Assembly: GCF_000378385.1 (NCBI RefSeq)
Contig: NZ_KB899664.1
Span: 1 to 64,000 of the forward strand
Reading direction: 5' to 3'
DNA from: Paenibacillus daejeonensis DSM 15491
GTDB lineage: Bacteria > Bacillota > Bacilli > Paenibacillales > Paenibacillaceae
DNA: 64,000 nucleotides
The notes below the pieces were generated by a model. That model had not been told where the DNA came from and did no database searches. It saw nothing but the letters and a program-made list of their open reading frames with translations. The number at the start of each line of letters is the position of its first letter. Position 1 is the stretch's first letter. Shown piece after piece: positions 40,401 through 48,349 of this stretch. Position numbers and translations under genes: made by a program.

Positions 40401-41330
40401 TAGGCTGGTGGAATCATAGCTCTCCGCCAGATAAGACACTGGAGCGGACGGCAAGGAATACAACGCCCCGGACTTGCTTTGCAGGGCATACTCATAGTGC
40501 TGACCGGGTATCAAGTTTTCGTCGATGTAGCTGTCGATACCCCCAGCGGTTTCTGCGATTTTTACAAAATCGGTTTCTCCTTGCAGCCTTCTAAGGACGG
40601 CAACGGGGCCCGAAGTGCTATCTGTCCACTGCAACTCAACGCTGCGAGCGGGCAGCGGAACAACGGTCAGGTCCTGGGCCGTCAAAGGCACGGGGGCATC
40701 AAAGAAAAACCCTTGCGCAAACGCGCGCGTACCGCTCACCCTTGTCACCTTGAGCTTGAAGCTGCCTTGGACGGCGAAGCAGAGATATTTGCCGCTACCC
40801 ACGTTATCCACTTCCCGGGATTGTAGCACCTGATTCGACGAATTTAAAATTTCGAACCGCGCTTTGTCGGCTGAACCTACTCCGAAATCAGTCGTATACA
40901 CGGAAAACAAATGCTGCTGGGTATCATTTAGTACAAAGGAATAGGTGAAGTTGCCGCCTGTATAAACCTCAATTCGTTTCCTGCCGCTTGCGTCTGGCAG
41001 CTGCAGGGCGCTTGGACCCGCAGGGTTAGACTGCCAGTAGTTCACATTGCCGCTCTTGCTGTAGCTATCCACATAGGAGGGCAGCAGCGCCACATCGGCA
41101 GCGGGCGGATCATCTCGCCCGTCGGATCGATTCGACGTGAAGTAGGGCAGGATGTAGCCATCTGATCCGTAAGCGCCAACCCAGTTTCCGGATGTAGTTG
41201 AATCGGTATTCACATAAGGTGCTTCCTCTGCAAGCGCCATGCCGACCAAGCCGGGCAGCAAACCAGCTGCCAGAGATACAATGAGCAACAGCAAACCCGA
41301 TTTCCTTAACATTCTCCGATGCCTTGCCAT
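37500..41330 (-). CDS. Large secreted pectate-lyase-superfamily protein
   Basis: A 1276-residue exported protein. Order: signal peptide (LLLLIVSLAAGLLPGLVGMALA); N-terminal beta domains (about 25-230); an FnIII-like segment (DLTVVPLPARSVELQWTDST); Ig-like modules (LTAVLTDEDDEPIEGYTITF); a right-handed beta-helix (about 620-1130) opening with VFDVTDYGAIADDDLDDTAAIQATI, the pectate lyase 3/GH55-type start, and ending in many parallel-beta-helix repeats; and a C-terminal FnIII domain (LSWNPAEDIIGVTQYRIYQNG). Such proteins cut or bind plant or microbial polysaccharides; substrate unknown. ATG at 41330 follows AGAGGG. The frame continues upstream to 42089, but that part is antisense to tnpB. The IS left end lies about 55 bases upstream. 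Confidence 0.88.
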   Translation of the reverse strand: MARHRRMLRKSGLLLLIVSLAAGLLPGLVGMALAEEAPYVNTDSTTSGNWVGAYGSDGYILPYFTSNRSDGRDDPPAADVALLPSYVDSYSKSGNVNYWQSNPAGPSALQLPDASGRKRIEVYTGGNFTYSFVLNDTQQHLFSVYTTDFGVGSADKARFEILNSSNQVLQSREVDNVGSGKYLCFAVQGSFKLKVTRVSGTRAFAQGFFFDAPVPLTAQDLTVVPLPARSVELQWTDSTSGPVAVLRRLQGETDFVKIAETAGGIDSYIDENLIPGQHYEYALQSKSGALYSLPSAPVSYLAESYDSTSLTFLQSPYSVEAPGQPVALTAVLTDEDDEPIEGYTITFELQGDYVGTYIDSEIGQGVTDANGVASVNYTPPYAGQFNVRAWTEPNDDDLLDGAEAITALDVQQPQWELPPLLMRVTDAVKPGMLFQLSGHAMQADDWDDVKAVIEPLSTSGMTPSSAAVELDIIQRDELRGQFLQLAFPDSSSPGAYRLWVSNEEGWSEPIDLNKPRPLFMSEYEVYEGLSIDVSGRNFQAREFDATAETKVRLTQGTSAYAVPITELTPYSVRFLVEDVPLGEYEVEVSNDSGQTWITLQSEQTLTVVAPGQDPLGLGVAWADHFDWDNVFDVTDYGAIADDDLDDTAAIQATIAAAKSDGGGVVYLPPGTFHATLVQLPSGIVLMGDGPDSTFLYHTGSSQNFIQASGDGKTVGRTGVARIAIRAADDTMYPDAFIWLGQDWGAAVEDVTLRTASELFVVETSIEYPVLVPVDRSQGGGRGQGVLFVGDERIVIKDNRMVGWVAQYNRTYMNRYVQSTGNYVEYGFSQMPITADYTFIWDNEFVMRGEMDVEVHGISIKSNSHVENNIVRTTGADLKTTYNNDGESIMAEMPGAYFSVGEVLGATADTITLAPTQPLPEPIRLRRGTLSVVIVDGTGLGQYREVQYTSGTTYALTEDWDVIPDRTSKFSLIAPNDNVTVYRNELTDNQRGVWLYGNAIDAVVADNTLTNTDGIYISSTAAVPTGRYTPAYFVNVKGNQLIGTPGTGHAAGIIAVSNRRNVGGLFYATGVYGVEIRDNYLYGSQEPISTPRHQKFSGIVSSAATLSSDGNPIFTLEDRDNLNVIIENNQLEHMADGLVMMSGLYGHTTRGNQFTDVLRELYERFGPGTSRLLQLPGAFADQRAPYWPTRSALQTELGTSVQAELSWNPAEDIIGVTQYRIYQNGVLLDTVSGGITTYETAPLPAGNTYHFQVTALDAAGNESYSALGATIITPSGP

Positions 41331-41385
41331 GTGTAACATCCCTCTTTTCATTGATATGGTCATTTCTATCAGCACTCGCCGAGAG

Positions 41386-43032
41386 TACTCCCACTTCTTC
41401 AAGTGGTGAGGTGAATCGGCGACTTCCTGTTTGAGCCCAACAAAAGGCTTTTGTTTTTCTCGATGTAGCGGTATACTGGATAGGAACATATATTCCCGTT
41501 TTGGCAAGGAGGTGAACGCATGTCCGATCCCCTGCTTATGTATCGAACCTATCACGTGTGGATTAAACCGGGGCATCGGTTGTTTGCCTACCTGGATGAA
41601 GCTTGTCAGTGCGCCAAGAACTTGTATAATACGGCGAACTTTTATCTCCGGCAAGTGTTCACGGCAAAGGGACAGCAGACCGGGGGACAACCGCTGCAGC
41701 AACTCGTCATGGCTACCCTCTCCGCGCATCTGGATACAATGAACGAACGGCGACGTGCAAGAAATCGTTCCCGTCCCTTTGTGCTGCCTACGCCCGAGCA
41801 GCCCTTTCTCTCCTATGCTTTCCTGGATGCCTTGTTCAAAGTGATGGAGCAGCCGGATTATCGCTCGCTTGCTGCCCAGAGCAGTCAAGGGATCTTGCAG
41901 TTGGTCTTCCAGAACTGGGCCTCCTTTTTCGCGAGTATGAAGGACTACCGCAAGCATCCTGAGAAGTATACCGGCAAGCCGAACCTTCCAGGCTACGCGC
42001 GCGGCCAGGTGAAGGACGTGGTGTTCTCCAATCAGGACTGTGTCATCAAAAAGGGTAGATATCTCAAGCTTCCCCGAACCAAGCTGCAACTGAACATTGG
42101 CAAATTGGGCGCTGCGGATGGCAAACTAATGCAGGTGCGCGTGCTTCCTCGTCACGGACACTACCTTGTTGAACTTGTCTTCGCTTGTCCGCAGAGGCAG
42201 CAGGCATCCGAGACGGAATTACGGCTAAACGCGAGGCCTGCTGATGCATGCATGGCGATTGATTTGGGCGTGAACAATCTTGCAACCATCGTCACGACAA
42301 CCGGCGCACAGCCGTTGATCGTGAAGGGCGGGATGGCCAAAGCGACCAATCAGTATTACAACAAGATGAAAGCTTACTATACCGGCATTCTTCGCCAAGG
42401 CAAGGCGCCGCAGGAAGGCCTGCATACGTCCAAGCGATTGGAACGCTTGCACAGAAAGCGGTATTGCCGCATCAAGGACCTGTTTCACAAGACCAGTTAC
42501 CACATCGTCAAGCTGGCTGAGAAACAAGGGATTGGCACCCTCATCATCGGTCAAAACAAGGGATGGAAGCAAGCATCCGGTATGGGGCGGCAAACCAATC
42601 AGACGTTCGGCCACCTCCCGCATCTCCATCTCATCTCGATGATACAGTACAAGGCCGAAGAGAAAGGAATCACGGTGATCCTGACGGAAGAAGCCTACAC
42701 ATCGAAAGCGAGTTTTCTGGATCAAGATCCTTTGCCTCGGTTCGATGAGCAAACGCCCGCAGCCTTCTCCGGCAAGCGAATTCATCGCGGGTTGTATGCG
42801 AGTCCGGCTGGTCTAATCAACGCCGATGTGAACGGAGCCGCCAATATCATGCGCAAAGTATTCCCAAACGTGACGGCCAAACACACGAATGGGATAGAGG
42901 GGTTGGATGGTAACCAGTCCGTCAACGTGTCAACTCCCCGGAGGTTAAGCATCCTGCGAACGTCAGGTTGAGACCTTCGAAACCCACACTTCAGCCGAAG
43001 CGACCGCTTTGGCAAGTGGTGGGAGTATTCAT
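41386..43032 (+). mobile_element. IS200/IS605-type element carrying only tnpB
   Basis: The tnpB gene is framed by subterminal hairpins as expected for this group. At the left, CCACTT-CTTC-AAGTGG (41391-41406), extended by outer CTC/GAG. At the right, CCGCTT-TGGC-AAGTGG (43004-43019) with one G-T pair, then TGGGAGTATTC. No Y1 tyrosine transposase (tnpA) is present, so mobility would need one in trans. A TTGAT at 41351, the known target of ISDra2, is a possible left junction. Ends are approximate. Confidence 0.7.
41520..42971 (+). CDS. tnpB: TnpB, RNA-guided nuclease of the IS605 family
   Basis: A 483-residue OrfB/TnpB protein, ancestor group of Cas12. N-terminal helical WED-REC-like part, then a split RuvC core: Asp in MAIDLGVNNLATI (RuvC-I), Glu in LTEEAYTSKASFLD (RuvC-II), Asp in INADVNGAANIMRK (RuvC-III). 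All three catalytic acids appear intact. The segment between RuvC-II and III, where ISDra2 TnpB has a four-cysteine zinc ribbon, contains no cysteine. AAGGAGGTGAACGC precedes ATG. A terminator-like AACAAAA/TTTTGTT hairpin (41439-41458) lies upstream. Family members cut DNA next to a TAM using an omega RNA made from the 3' end of the element. Confidence 0.93.
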   Translation: MSDPLLMYRTYHVWIKPGHRLFAYLDEACQCAKNLYNTANFYLRQVFTAKGQQTGGQPLQQLVMATLSAHLDTMNERRRARNRSRPFVLPTPEQPFLSYAFLDALFKVMEQPDYRSLAAQSSQGILQLVFQNWASFFASMKDYRKHPEKYTGKPNLPGYARGQVKDVVFSNQDCVIKKGRYLKLPRTKLQLNIGKLGAADGKLMQVRVLPRHGHYLVELVFACPQRQQASETELRLNARPADACMAIDLGVNNLATIVTTTGAQPLIVKGGMAKATNQYYNKMKAYYTGILRQGKAPQEGLHTSKRLERLHRKRYCRIKDLFHKTSYHIVKLAEKQGIGTLIIGQNKGWKQASGMGRQTNQTFGHLPHLHLISMIQYKAEEKGITVILTEEAYTSKASFLDQDPLPRFDEQTPAAFSGKRIHRGLYASPAGLINADVNGAANIMRKVFPNVTAKHTNGIEGLDGNQSVNVSTPRRLSILRTSG

Positions 43033-43045
43033 GTACGAAGTCTTT
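42860..43045 (+). ncRNA. Predicted omega RNA region of the tnpB element
   Basis: By analogy with ISDra2, the guide RNA scaffold should cover the 3' end of tnpB and the right end, with the guide taken from the flank beyond the right end. The region contains the right-end hairpin (43004-43019) and further inverted words (CGAAACCC, CTTCAGCCGAAG). No promoter or processing site can be shown. Boundaries are a guess. Confidence 0.3.
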
Positions 43046-43232
43046 CGATCAGCCCTATGAACAGAATGAGTTAGGTGGCAAACGCTTTCATATTTCCGAG
43101 TGCTATCTTGGCTCCACTATACCCAACCCGCTCGTTACCCGGCCATTCACATTTTTTTTTGCGCCAATTCTAGGCAGCAACCATCCCCGAAATAAATGTT
43201 CATCCATGTGGAATCGTCCGCAAACGGTTGAA

Positions 43233-43258
43233 GGGCTGCTACATATCTGTAGCAGCCC
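43233..43258 (-). terminator. Terminator after a small gene
   Basis: GGGCTGCTAC pairs perfectly with GTAGCAGCCC around ATATCT. On the minus strand it lies 17 bases after the stop of the 43275-43577 gene; the T run is short (TTCAACC). Confidence 0.7.
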
Positions 43259-43274
43259 AACTTGGCTAAGCCGT

Positions 43275-43577
43275 TTAAATGATTGCTCCGATGTCATGCT
43301 GGCCGACGATAAGCTTCACCGGCTCGAGGTAAACCCGGGTGAGCGTTGGTTGGGCGACAAGATCGATTTCGATATCCGCGATTTTATAACGAGCGATTTT
43401 GCCTTCCCTTTTATCGTACACGACATTGAATTCCTTCAATCCTAGTTGTTGAATCAGAACGGAGGACCCGAGCGACAAGGCAGCCGTTTCGAACTCCCCA
43501 TGCTCGAACAACACTTCCGAAAGAATCTCTTCGTCCATATCCACTATCGTGACCTGTTGGCAAAATTGGTATTTCAT
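43275..43577 (-). CDS. Unknown 100-residue protein
   Basis: A small soluble protein (starts MKYQFCQQVTIVDMDEEILS) that I do not recognise. It is rich in beta-strand pattern (SLGSSVLIQQLGLKEFNVVY, KIARYKIADIEIDLV) with two acidic stretches, and has no signal peptide or membrane helix. AAGGAGATGTC precedes ATG and a hairpin terminator follows, so it is likely a real monocistronic gene. It lies between the IS right end and the CAP-SLH gene. Confidence 0.7.
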   Translation of the reverse strand: MKYQFCQQVTIVDMDEEILSEVLFEHGEFETAALSLGSSVLIQQLGLKEFNVVYDKREGKIARYKIADIEIDLVAQPTLTRVYLEPVKLIVGQHDIGAII

Positions 43578-43724
43578 TCACAGACATCTCCTTTAGATGG
43601 TATTCATGCAGAATGAGAAGATTGGATGCCCCATACCGCTATTCTTACTTTATCGGATTTATTGGGCTGTCCGTGTAGCTACTAAACTCGCCCACCCTGA
43701 TTTAGGCTGACTAGAGGGTCAAAA

Positions 43725-43759
43725 AGGCATGAGCCCGGTACCGTACCGGACTCATGCCT
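43725..43759 (-). terminator. CAP-SLH gene terminator
   Basis: On the minus strand AGGCATGAG pairs with CTCATGCCT, with an inner CCGGTAC/GTACCGG arm, followed by TTTTTGACC. Confidence 0.93.
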
Positions 43760-43805
43760 AACTTGCATGCTACCTATTCCTGTTTTCATAGCGCTCTTGT
43801 TCGCT

Positions 43806-45761
43806 TTATTCGCCTCTTGTACGAATTTCGGTGATGGTCTCCCTCAGCACATAACTAAAGGTCAGGGCTTCCGCACGCGTCAGCAGATCGTTCCCGGCAT
43901 AGCCTGCAATCGAGTTGCCCGTTTTGCCCTTGGAATAACCCTGCTCCAGAAGATAAGCAATCGCCGCATCGCCTGAATAATCTTTTCCGGCTGCAGCGGC
44001 GATAATCTCGGCTACCCGTACGCGAGTGATAGCTGCGCTGCGCAATTTGTAATCCTCGGTGCCTTGGACAGGCGCTCGGCGCAGCGTGGCCAAGGCATAG
44101 AGCTCATCCGCCCAATGACCGTTGGGTGCCAGATTTTCCTCGGATAGCTCCATGCGTGGTCTGTAGAAGAAGGCAAGGAACTCCGCTTCACTAACGGTGC
44201 GATTCGGGCGGAAGGTGTTGTCCTCGTAGCCCCGTGCGAGGCCCTCAGCTACAGCCCATTTAATTGCTTCTGCCGCCCAGTGGCCAGCGATGTCGCGGAA
44301 GGCTGGGACTTCCGGTTGCGTGTTCTGCTCATTCCGCTGCTTTTCCTCCTCGGCCCGGCGCTCTTCTTCCTGTTGCTTCTGCTCATCCAATTCAAAGAAC
44401 CGGATATCATACGCAATGGACGTATCTTGACCCTGGCGATCTTGAAGACCGGTAATCCGGATGCTGAACTCATCTCCGTGCTTGATGTTCAGCTGGGTGT
44501 GACCAAAGGTTAAAAAATCACTTCGATTTCCTGCGTTATACTCGCTGGATACATACATCAGTCCCGCACTCTGGTACTTGGCAGTGTCGTAAAACAGCCA
44601 TTTGACTGCATTTCTTTTATCAATGACTTCAATACGCAGATGCTCTTGGTCAATAGGAGCGTACCTGGACGGATTCAAGTGGATAGAGAACATTTCAAAT
44701 CTAGAAAGCAGTGTCGGGAAATTGCCTGGAGCTGGCCAAGCGACATAATCTCTGCCATCCGGCCACGGCGCATGCTGGGTGCTGTTCAGATGCATCAGCA
44801 TATAATTATTCGTATATCCGAAGCCCACTTTCTCTAAGCCAAATTGCAGGATCGCTTTGCGGTGGCCTACATTGTAACGGTTCTGGCTACCCCAATCATC
44901 CATGAAGGAACGTACCGCATCGCTTGGGATGAGACCATAATGCAAATTTTCAAAGCCTCTGCCTTCTGAACGTAGCCAGCCTTCTGAGATTTTGAAGAAT
45001 GAGTCATCCATGTCGGCCGGCTTGGCCGGCCAATGAGGATCTCGCGGGTTATAGGTCTGCTCGAGTACAACTGTTTTGTGCTGGGCAGATTCATTTAGTA
45101 GCGGATCCAGCTGCACGGTCTCGGACACCCCGCCAAGGTACCGTACAAATTTGGTCATGTTCAGGGCATCCGTTAACACCTGTTCCTGGAGCTTGCCGGC
45201 CCGATAAGGAGAGGAGGTCTGCGGCTCCTGTAAGAACATGCTCCCAGTATAAGTAGACACAGGTGCGTACTGCTTCCATTTGGCCCGGATTTCAGCGATG
45301 CCGGCATCGCCCACCTTCGCAGTCAACCGGGAGTCACCCGCTGTTAATTGCTCACGGCTATCACCAGGGGATTCCTGCACAAGCGTATGCGGCGCACGCA
45401 CGCCCAAGTAATAGGAGATATTCTGATTGGTATTTACAAATACGCTCACCCGATCGGAAACCATCGGCGCCGTTGTGTACGTGAAGAAGCCGCGGGCATC
45501 TACTGTGACTTCCACGATGATTTGTTCAAACGGCAGCGACTCATGGCTGTCGAATTGCAGCTGAATTTTTCCATTAGCATGCGATTCAGCCGTTCCCTCA
45601 ACGGATATGGTGTGGTTCGGGTGGAACACGGCAGTAAACCCATGGTTCTCCGCCTTATCCGAGATTGCAGCGGTTACCGTCGTTACGTAGAAAAGGGAAC
45701 CAATGATGTACAATAAGACCGCTATCCCCATGGGATGCTTCCATGTCATCTTGTTGCTCAT
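43806..45761 (-). CDS. CAP-domain protein with S-layer homology domains
   Basis: A 651-residue cell-surface protein. An N-terminal export signal (IAVLLYIIGSLFYVTTVTA) is followed by a beta domain, then a CAP/SCP-like domain (about 195-400) with ALNMTKFVRYLGGV, GRGFENLHYG and NVGHRKAILQFGLEKVGFGY. An acidic/basic coiled stretch (DEQKQQEEERRAEEEKQRNE) links to C-terminal SLH modules: the first is clear (FRDIAGHWAAEAIKWAVAEG), the next two are degenerate. SLH modules bind pyruvylated secondary wall polymer. Own promoter and terminator. Directly downstream of secA2, so it is a candidate SecA2 client. Confidence 0.88.
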   Translation of the reverse strand: MSNKMTWKHPMGIAVLLYIIGSLFYVTTVTAAISDKAENHGFTAVFHPNHTISVEGTAESHANGKIQLQFDSHESLPFEQIIVEVTVDARGFFTYTTAPMVSDRVSVFVNTNQNISYYLGVRAPHTLVQESPGDSREQLTAGDSRLTAKVGDAGIAEIRAKWKQYAPVSTYTGSMFLQEPQTSSPYRAGKLQEQVLTDALNMTKFVRYLGGVSETVQLDPLLNESAQHKTVVLEQTYNPRDPHWPAKPADMDDSFFKISEGWLRSEGRGFENLHYGLIPSDAVRSFMDDWGSQNRYNVGHRKAILQFGLEKVGFGYTNNYMLMHLNSTQHAPWPDGRDYVAWPAPGNFPTLLSRFEMFSIHLNPSRYAPIDQEHLRIEVIDKRNAVKWLFYDTAKYQSAGLMYVSSEYNAGNRSDFLTFGHTQLNIKHGDEFSIRITGLQDRQGQDTSIAYDIRFFELDEQKQQEEERRAEEEKQRNEQNTQPEVPAFRDIAGHWAAEAIKWAVAEGLARGYEDNTFRPNRTVSEAEFLAFFYRPRMELSEENLAPNGHWADELYALATLRRAPVQGTEDYKLRSAAITRVRVAEIIAAAAGKDYSGDAAIAYLLEQGYSKGKTGNSIAGYAGNDLLTRAEALTFSYVLRETITEIRTRGE

Positions 45762-45834
45762 GGATGAGGTGACACTCCTTTTGCTTGAATTCGTTCGCTA
45801 TGTATCCTACTTGTGGACTACGACAAACGAACCA

Positions 45835-45863
45835 AGTATAGCATGGTCACCTCTCCTTGTCGA
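45835..45863 (-). promoter_or_regulatory. Promoter of the CAP-SLH gene
   Basis: On the minus strand: TCGACA, 17 bases, TATACT. It is located 74 bases before the start codon, so the gene can be expressed apart from secA2. Confidence 0.7.
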
Positions 45864-46005
45864 TGCACGTCACTGCGCTCAACAGCGAACGCCGTTTCGT
45901 CTTATTAACTCTAATGGATTAGTTTGTCTCAACGATTTCACTAATGGCAAGTTTTTATACTACCAAGGTAAGGCTCTGGGTTACGGCATTACAAGCTGCA
46001 CGGTA

Positions 46006-48288
46006 TCAATACTTCGACAGATTGAAAATTGGCCGGGCAATCTTGCGCATCCAGTACGCCATGACGGTCATGGGTGTCCATGAGCTGCGCTTGTTCTGGA
46101 GGTATTGATCACTAATAATATACGTCCGGGTGGAGGTAGGGCTCTTCAGGCCAAAGGCTTCCCAATCCGCCGGATCTGTAGAACCGCCTAGCTTGTTGAG
46201 CATGGCCTCTGATTCCTGCTGTATGGTATCCGGTATTTGCTCGTAGGCTTCGGTTATCTGTGCATGGAATTCATCAATCGGATTGCGGCTTGCCAGACTC
46301 TCCAAGTGGATGCCCTCGCGAAGGTAAGAGACATAGGCGAGATGGTCAGCCCAGCACGCATCGATATAAAACAGCCGGACCCGCTGCTCTGTAGGACTCA
46401 TCGACTGCCTACCATGCAGAATGGCCAGCCGCTCGGCATAGAGGAGCCGTCTCTGATCCTCTACCATGTCCGAATAGCTATTGAGCTCCTTGCGGATTTC
46501 GAAGTTTTGAGTCATGGCCACGCGCTGGATATGCGAGATTTTATTCTGTAGTGCAGGGTCTTCCAATGCCTCCGCTTGCTTGAGACCACGCACCCACGTA
46601 TCGATACCATATTGAACCGGCAGCTCGTCCTCCAGGCTGACAAAAAACACGGAAGCACCCGGATCACCCTGGCGGCCTGCGCGGCCGCGCAGCTGGTCAT
46701 CGATCCGCACGCTTTCGTTCACATGGGTGCCAATGACATACAACCCACCGAGCTTGGCAACTGCTTCGGCTTGGGTAGGTTCCCCACCACCCAGCCGGAT
46801 GTCGACGCCGCGTCCCGCCATATTCGTGGACACCGTCACGGCGCCGATTTCTCCCGCTCTGGCAATGATTCCAGCTTCTTCGGCATCGTTCTTGGCATTC
46901 AGCACATGGCAAGGGACATCGGCAGCGGCGAGTGCTTCTGCCAGCGTGTCCGACTCCTCAACGCTTGATGTACCAATGAGAATGGGACGTCCGGTCCTAT
47001 GAATGGACGAGATTTCGTGTGCAAGCGCCTTAAGCTTGGCGGCTTTGTGGGTATAGATCCGGCGCGGATGATCGATTCGAATGTTGGGCCGGTTAGGTGG
47101 AATCTGCACGACCTCCAGCTCATACCCATCTGCGAATTCCAGGGCAGCGGCGTGTGCGGTAGCCGTCATGCCGCACATCCGCGGATACAAATCGATGAAG
47201 TGGTGCAGGGTGATGGTTCCGAGAATAGTGCCGCCCGTTTGTGACTGCAGCCCTTCTTTGGCCGCCAAGGCAGCCTGCAGCCGATCCGGCAGGTGCCTGT
47301 TCTCCGCTACGCGGCCCGTATATTCATCGATTAGCTCGATACGGTCATCCCGGACGATGTAATCCACGTCTTTTTTCAACAAGGCTTCCACATGCAGCGC
47401 GCAATTGAGGGCAGATAACAACGAACTATTATGCGTTTCGTACAGATTGCCGCATTCCAGCAGAGCTTCTACTGTGGCAGAGCCGGCTTCATTCAAGTAC
47501 ACGTTCCGCTTGGACTCGTCGAAGTCGTAATGCTCCAGAGGCTCTAGCTGGCGGGCAATCTCTGCTAGATTCAGGTCGCTGCTCCCGGATGTGCCCGACT
47601 CGCCGGCAATGACTAAGGGCACCCGCGCTTCGTCGAGCAGCAGGGAATCCGCCTCGTCAACGATGACATAGTGGAAGGGGCGATGCACGGTGTCCTCCAC
47701 ATCCAGGGCAATCGTGTCGCGCAGATAGTCGAACCCCGCCTCCTTGGCTGTCACATAGGTAATATCTGCGGCGTAAGCTTCCTGCTTCTCAGGCAAGGGC
47801 ATGCCCGCTTGAACCGAGCTTGCGGTTAAGCCAAGGAAGCGATAGATCGGTCCCATCCACTCTGCGTCCCGGTGAGCCAAGTAATCGTTGAACGTCAGGA
47901 CATGAACACCCTCGACGGTAAGCGCATTGAGATACGCAGGCATGACGGCCGACAGGGTTTTTCCTTCACCCGTATGCTGCTCGATTAGCTTCCCTTCGTG
48001 TAGCGCGATGGCCGCCATAATCTGGACCTCGTACGGCTGCAGTCCGAGTGTTCGCTTCGCGACTTCGCAGACTAGTGCATACGCATCAACGAGCAGCTCA
48101 TCCAGCGACGTGCCTGACTTGGCTTCTTGTTGCAGCCTGCGGGACTCCGCTTGAAGCTGTCCATCGTCCCATGCGACATAACTCCGCGCCCGGATGAGCG
48201 CCGCTTGGGCTTGATAGGCTTGCAGCTGATTCTCGGTATCGCGATCCTTGAGCTTTTGCATCCATTTCACGGCTCGATTCATTGGCAT
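46006..48288 (-). CDS. secA2: Accessory Sec translocase ATPase SecA2
   Basis: A 760-residue SecA-family motor for export through SecYEG. It has Walker A EQHTGEGKTLSAVM, the DEAD-type box VIVDEADSLLLDEARVPL, the SecA-specific LTFNDYLAHRDAEWMG and VSTNMAGRGVDIRLGG, and DDQLRGRAGRQGDPGASVFF. It is shorter than housekeeping SecA and lacks the C-terminal zinc-binding SecB/lipid domain, as SecA2 proteins do. ATG at 48288 sits 3 bases from GGGGGG; the second ATG at 48282 has better spacing. In Bacillus anthracis SecA2 exports SLH-domain S-layer proteins, and here it flanks such genes. No secY2 or Slo partner is seen. Confidence 0.92.
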   Translation of the reverse strand: MPMNRAVKWMQKLKDRDTENQLQAYQAQAALIRARSYVAWDDGQLQAESRRLQQEAKSGTSLDELLVDAYALVCEVAKRTLGLQPYEVQIMAAIALHEGKLIEQHTGEGKTLSAVMPAYLNALTVEGVHVLTFNDYLAHRDAEWMGPIYRFLGLTASSVQAGMPLPEKQEAYAADITYVTAKEAGFDYLRDTIALDVEDTVHRPFHYVIVDEADSLLLDEARVPLVIAGESGTSGSSDLNLAEIARQLEPLEHYDFDESKRNVYLNEAGSATVEALLECGNLYETHNSSLLSALNCALHVEALLKKDVDYIVRDDRIELIDEYTGRVAENRHLPDRLQAALAAKEGLQSQTGGTILGTITLHHFIDLYPRMCGMTATAHAAALEFADGYELEVVQIPPNRPNIRIDHPRRIYTHKAAKLKALAHEISSIHRTGRPILIGTSSVEESDTLAEALAAADVPCHVLNAKNDAEEAGIIARAGEIGAVTVSTNMAGRGVDIRLGGGEPTQAEAVAKLGGLYVIGTHVNESVRIDDQLRGRAGRQGDPGASVFFVSLEDELPVQYGIDTWVRGLKQAEALEDPALQNKISHIQRVAMTQNFEIRKELNSYSDMVEDQRRLLYAERLAILHGRQSMSPTEQRVRLFYIDACWADHLAYVSYLREGIHLESLASRNPIDEFHAQITEAYEQIPDTIQQESEAMLNKLGGSTDPADWEAFGLKSPTSTRTYIISDQYLQNKRSSWTPMTVMAYWMRKIARPIFNLSKY

Positions 48289-48349
48289 GGTCCCCCCTCG
48301 GTAGAGTAAGCGGCTAGTGATTGGTTTGAATTGGTTGCTTTCGATTATA

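Noticed and set aside
41331-42089. N-terminal extension of the pectate-lyase-like protein
   Set aside because: This part is antisense to tnpB, crosses the IS left end, and lies before a clear signal peptide and ribosome site at 41330.
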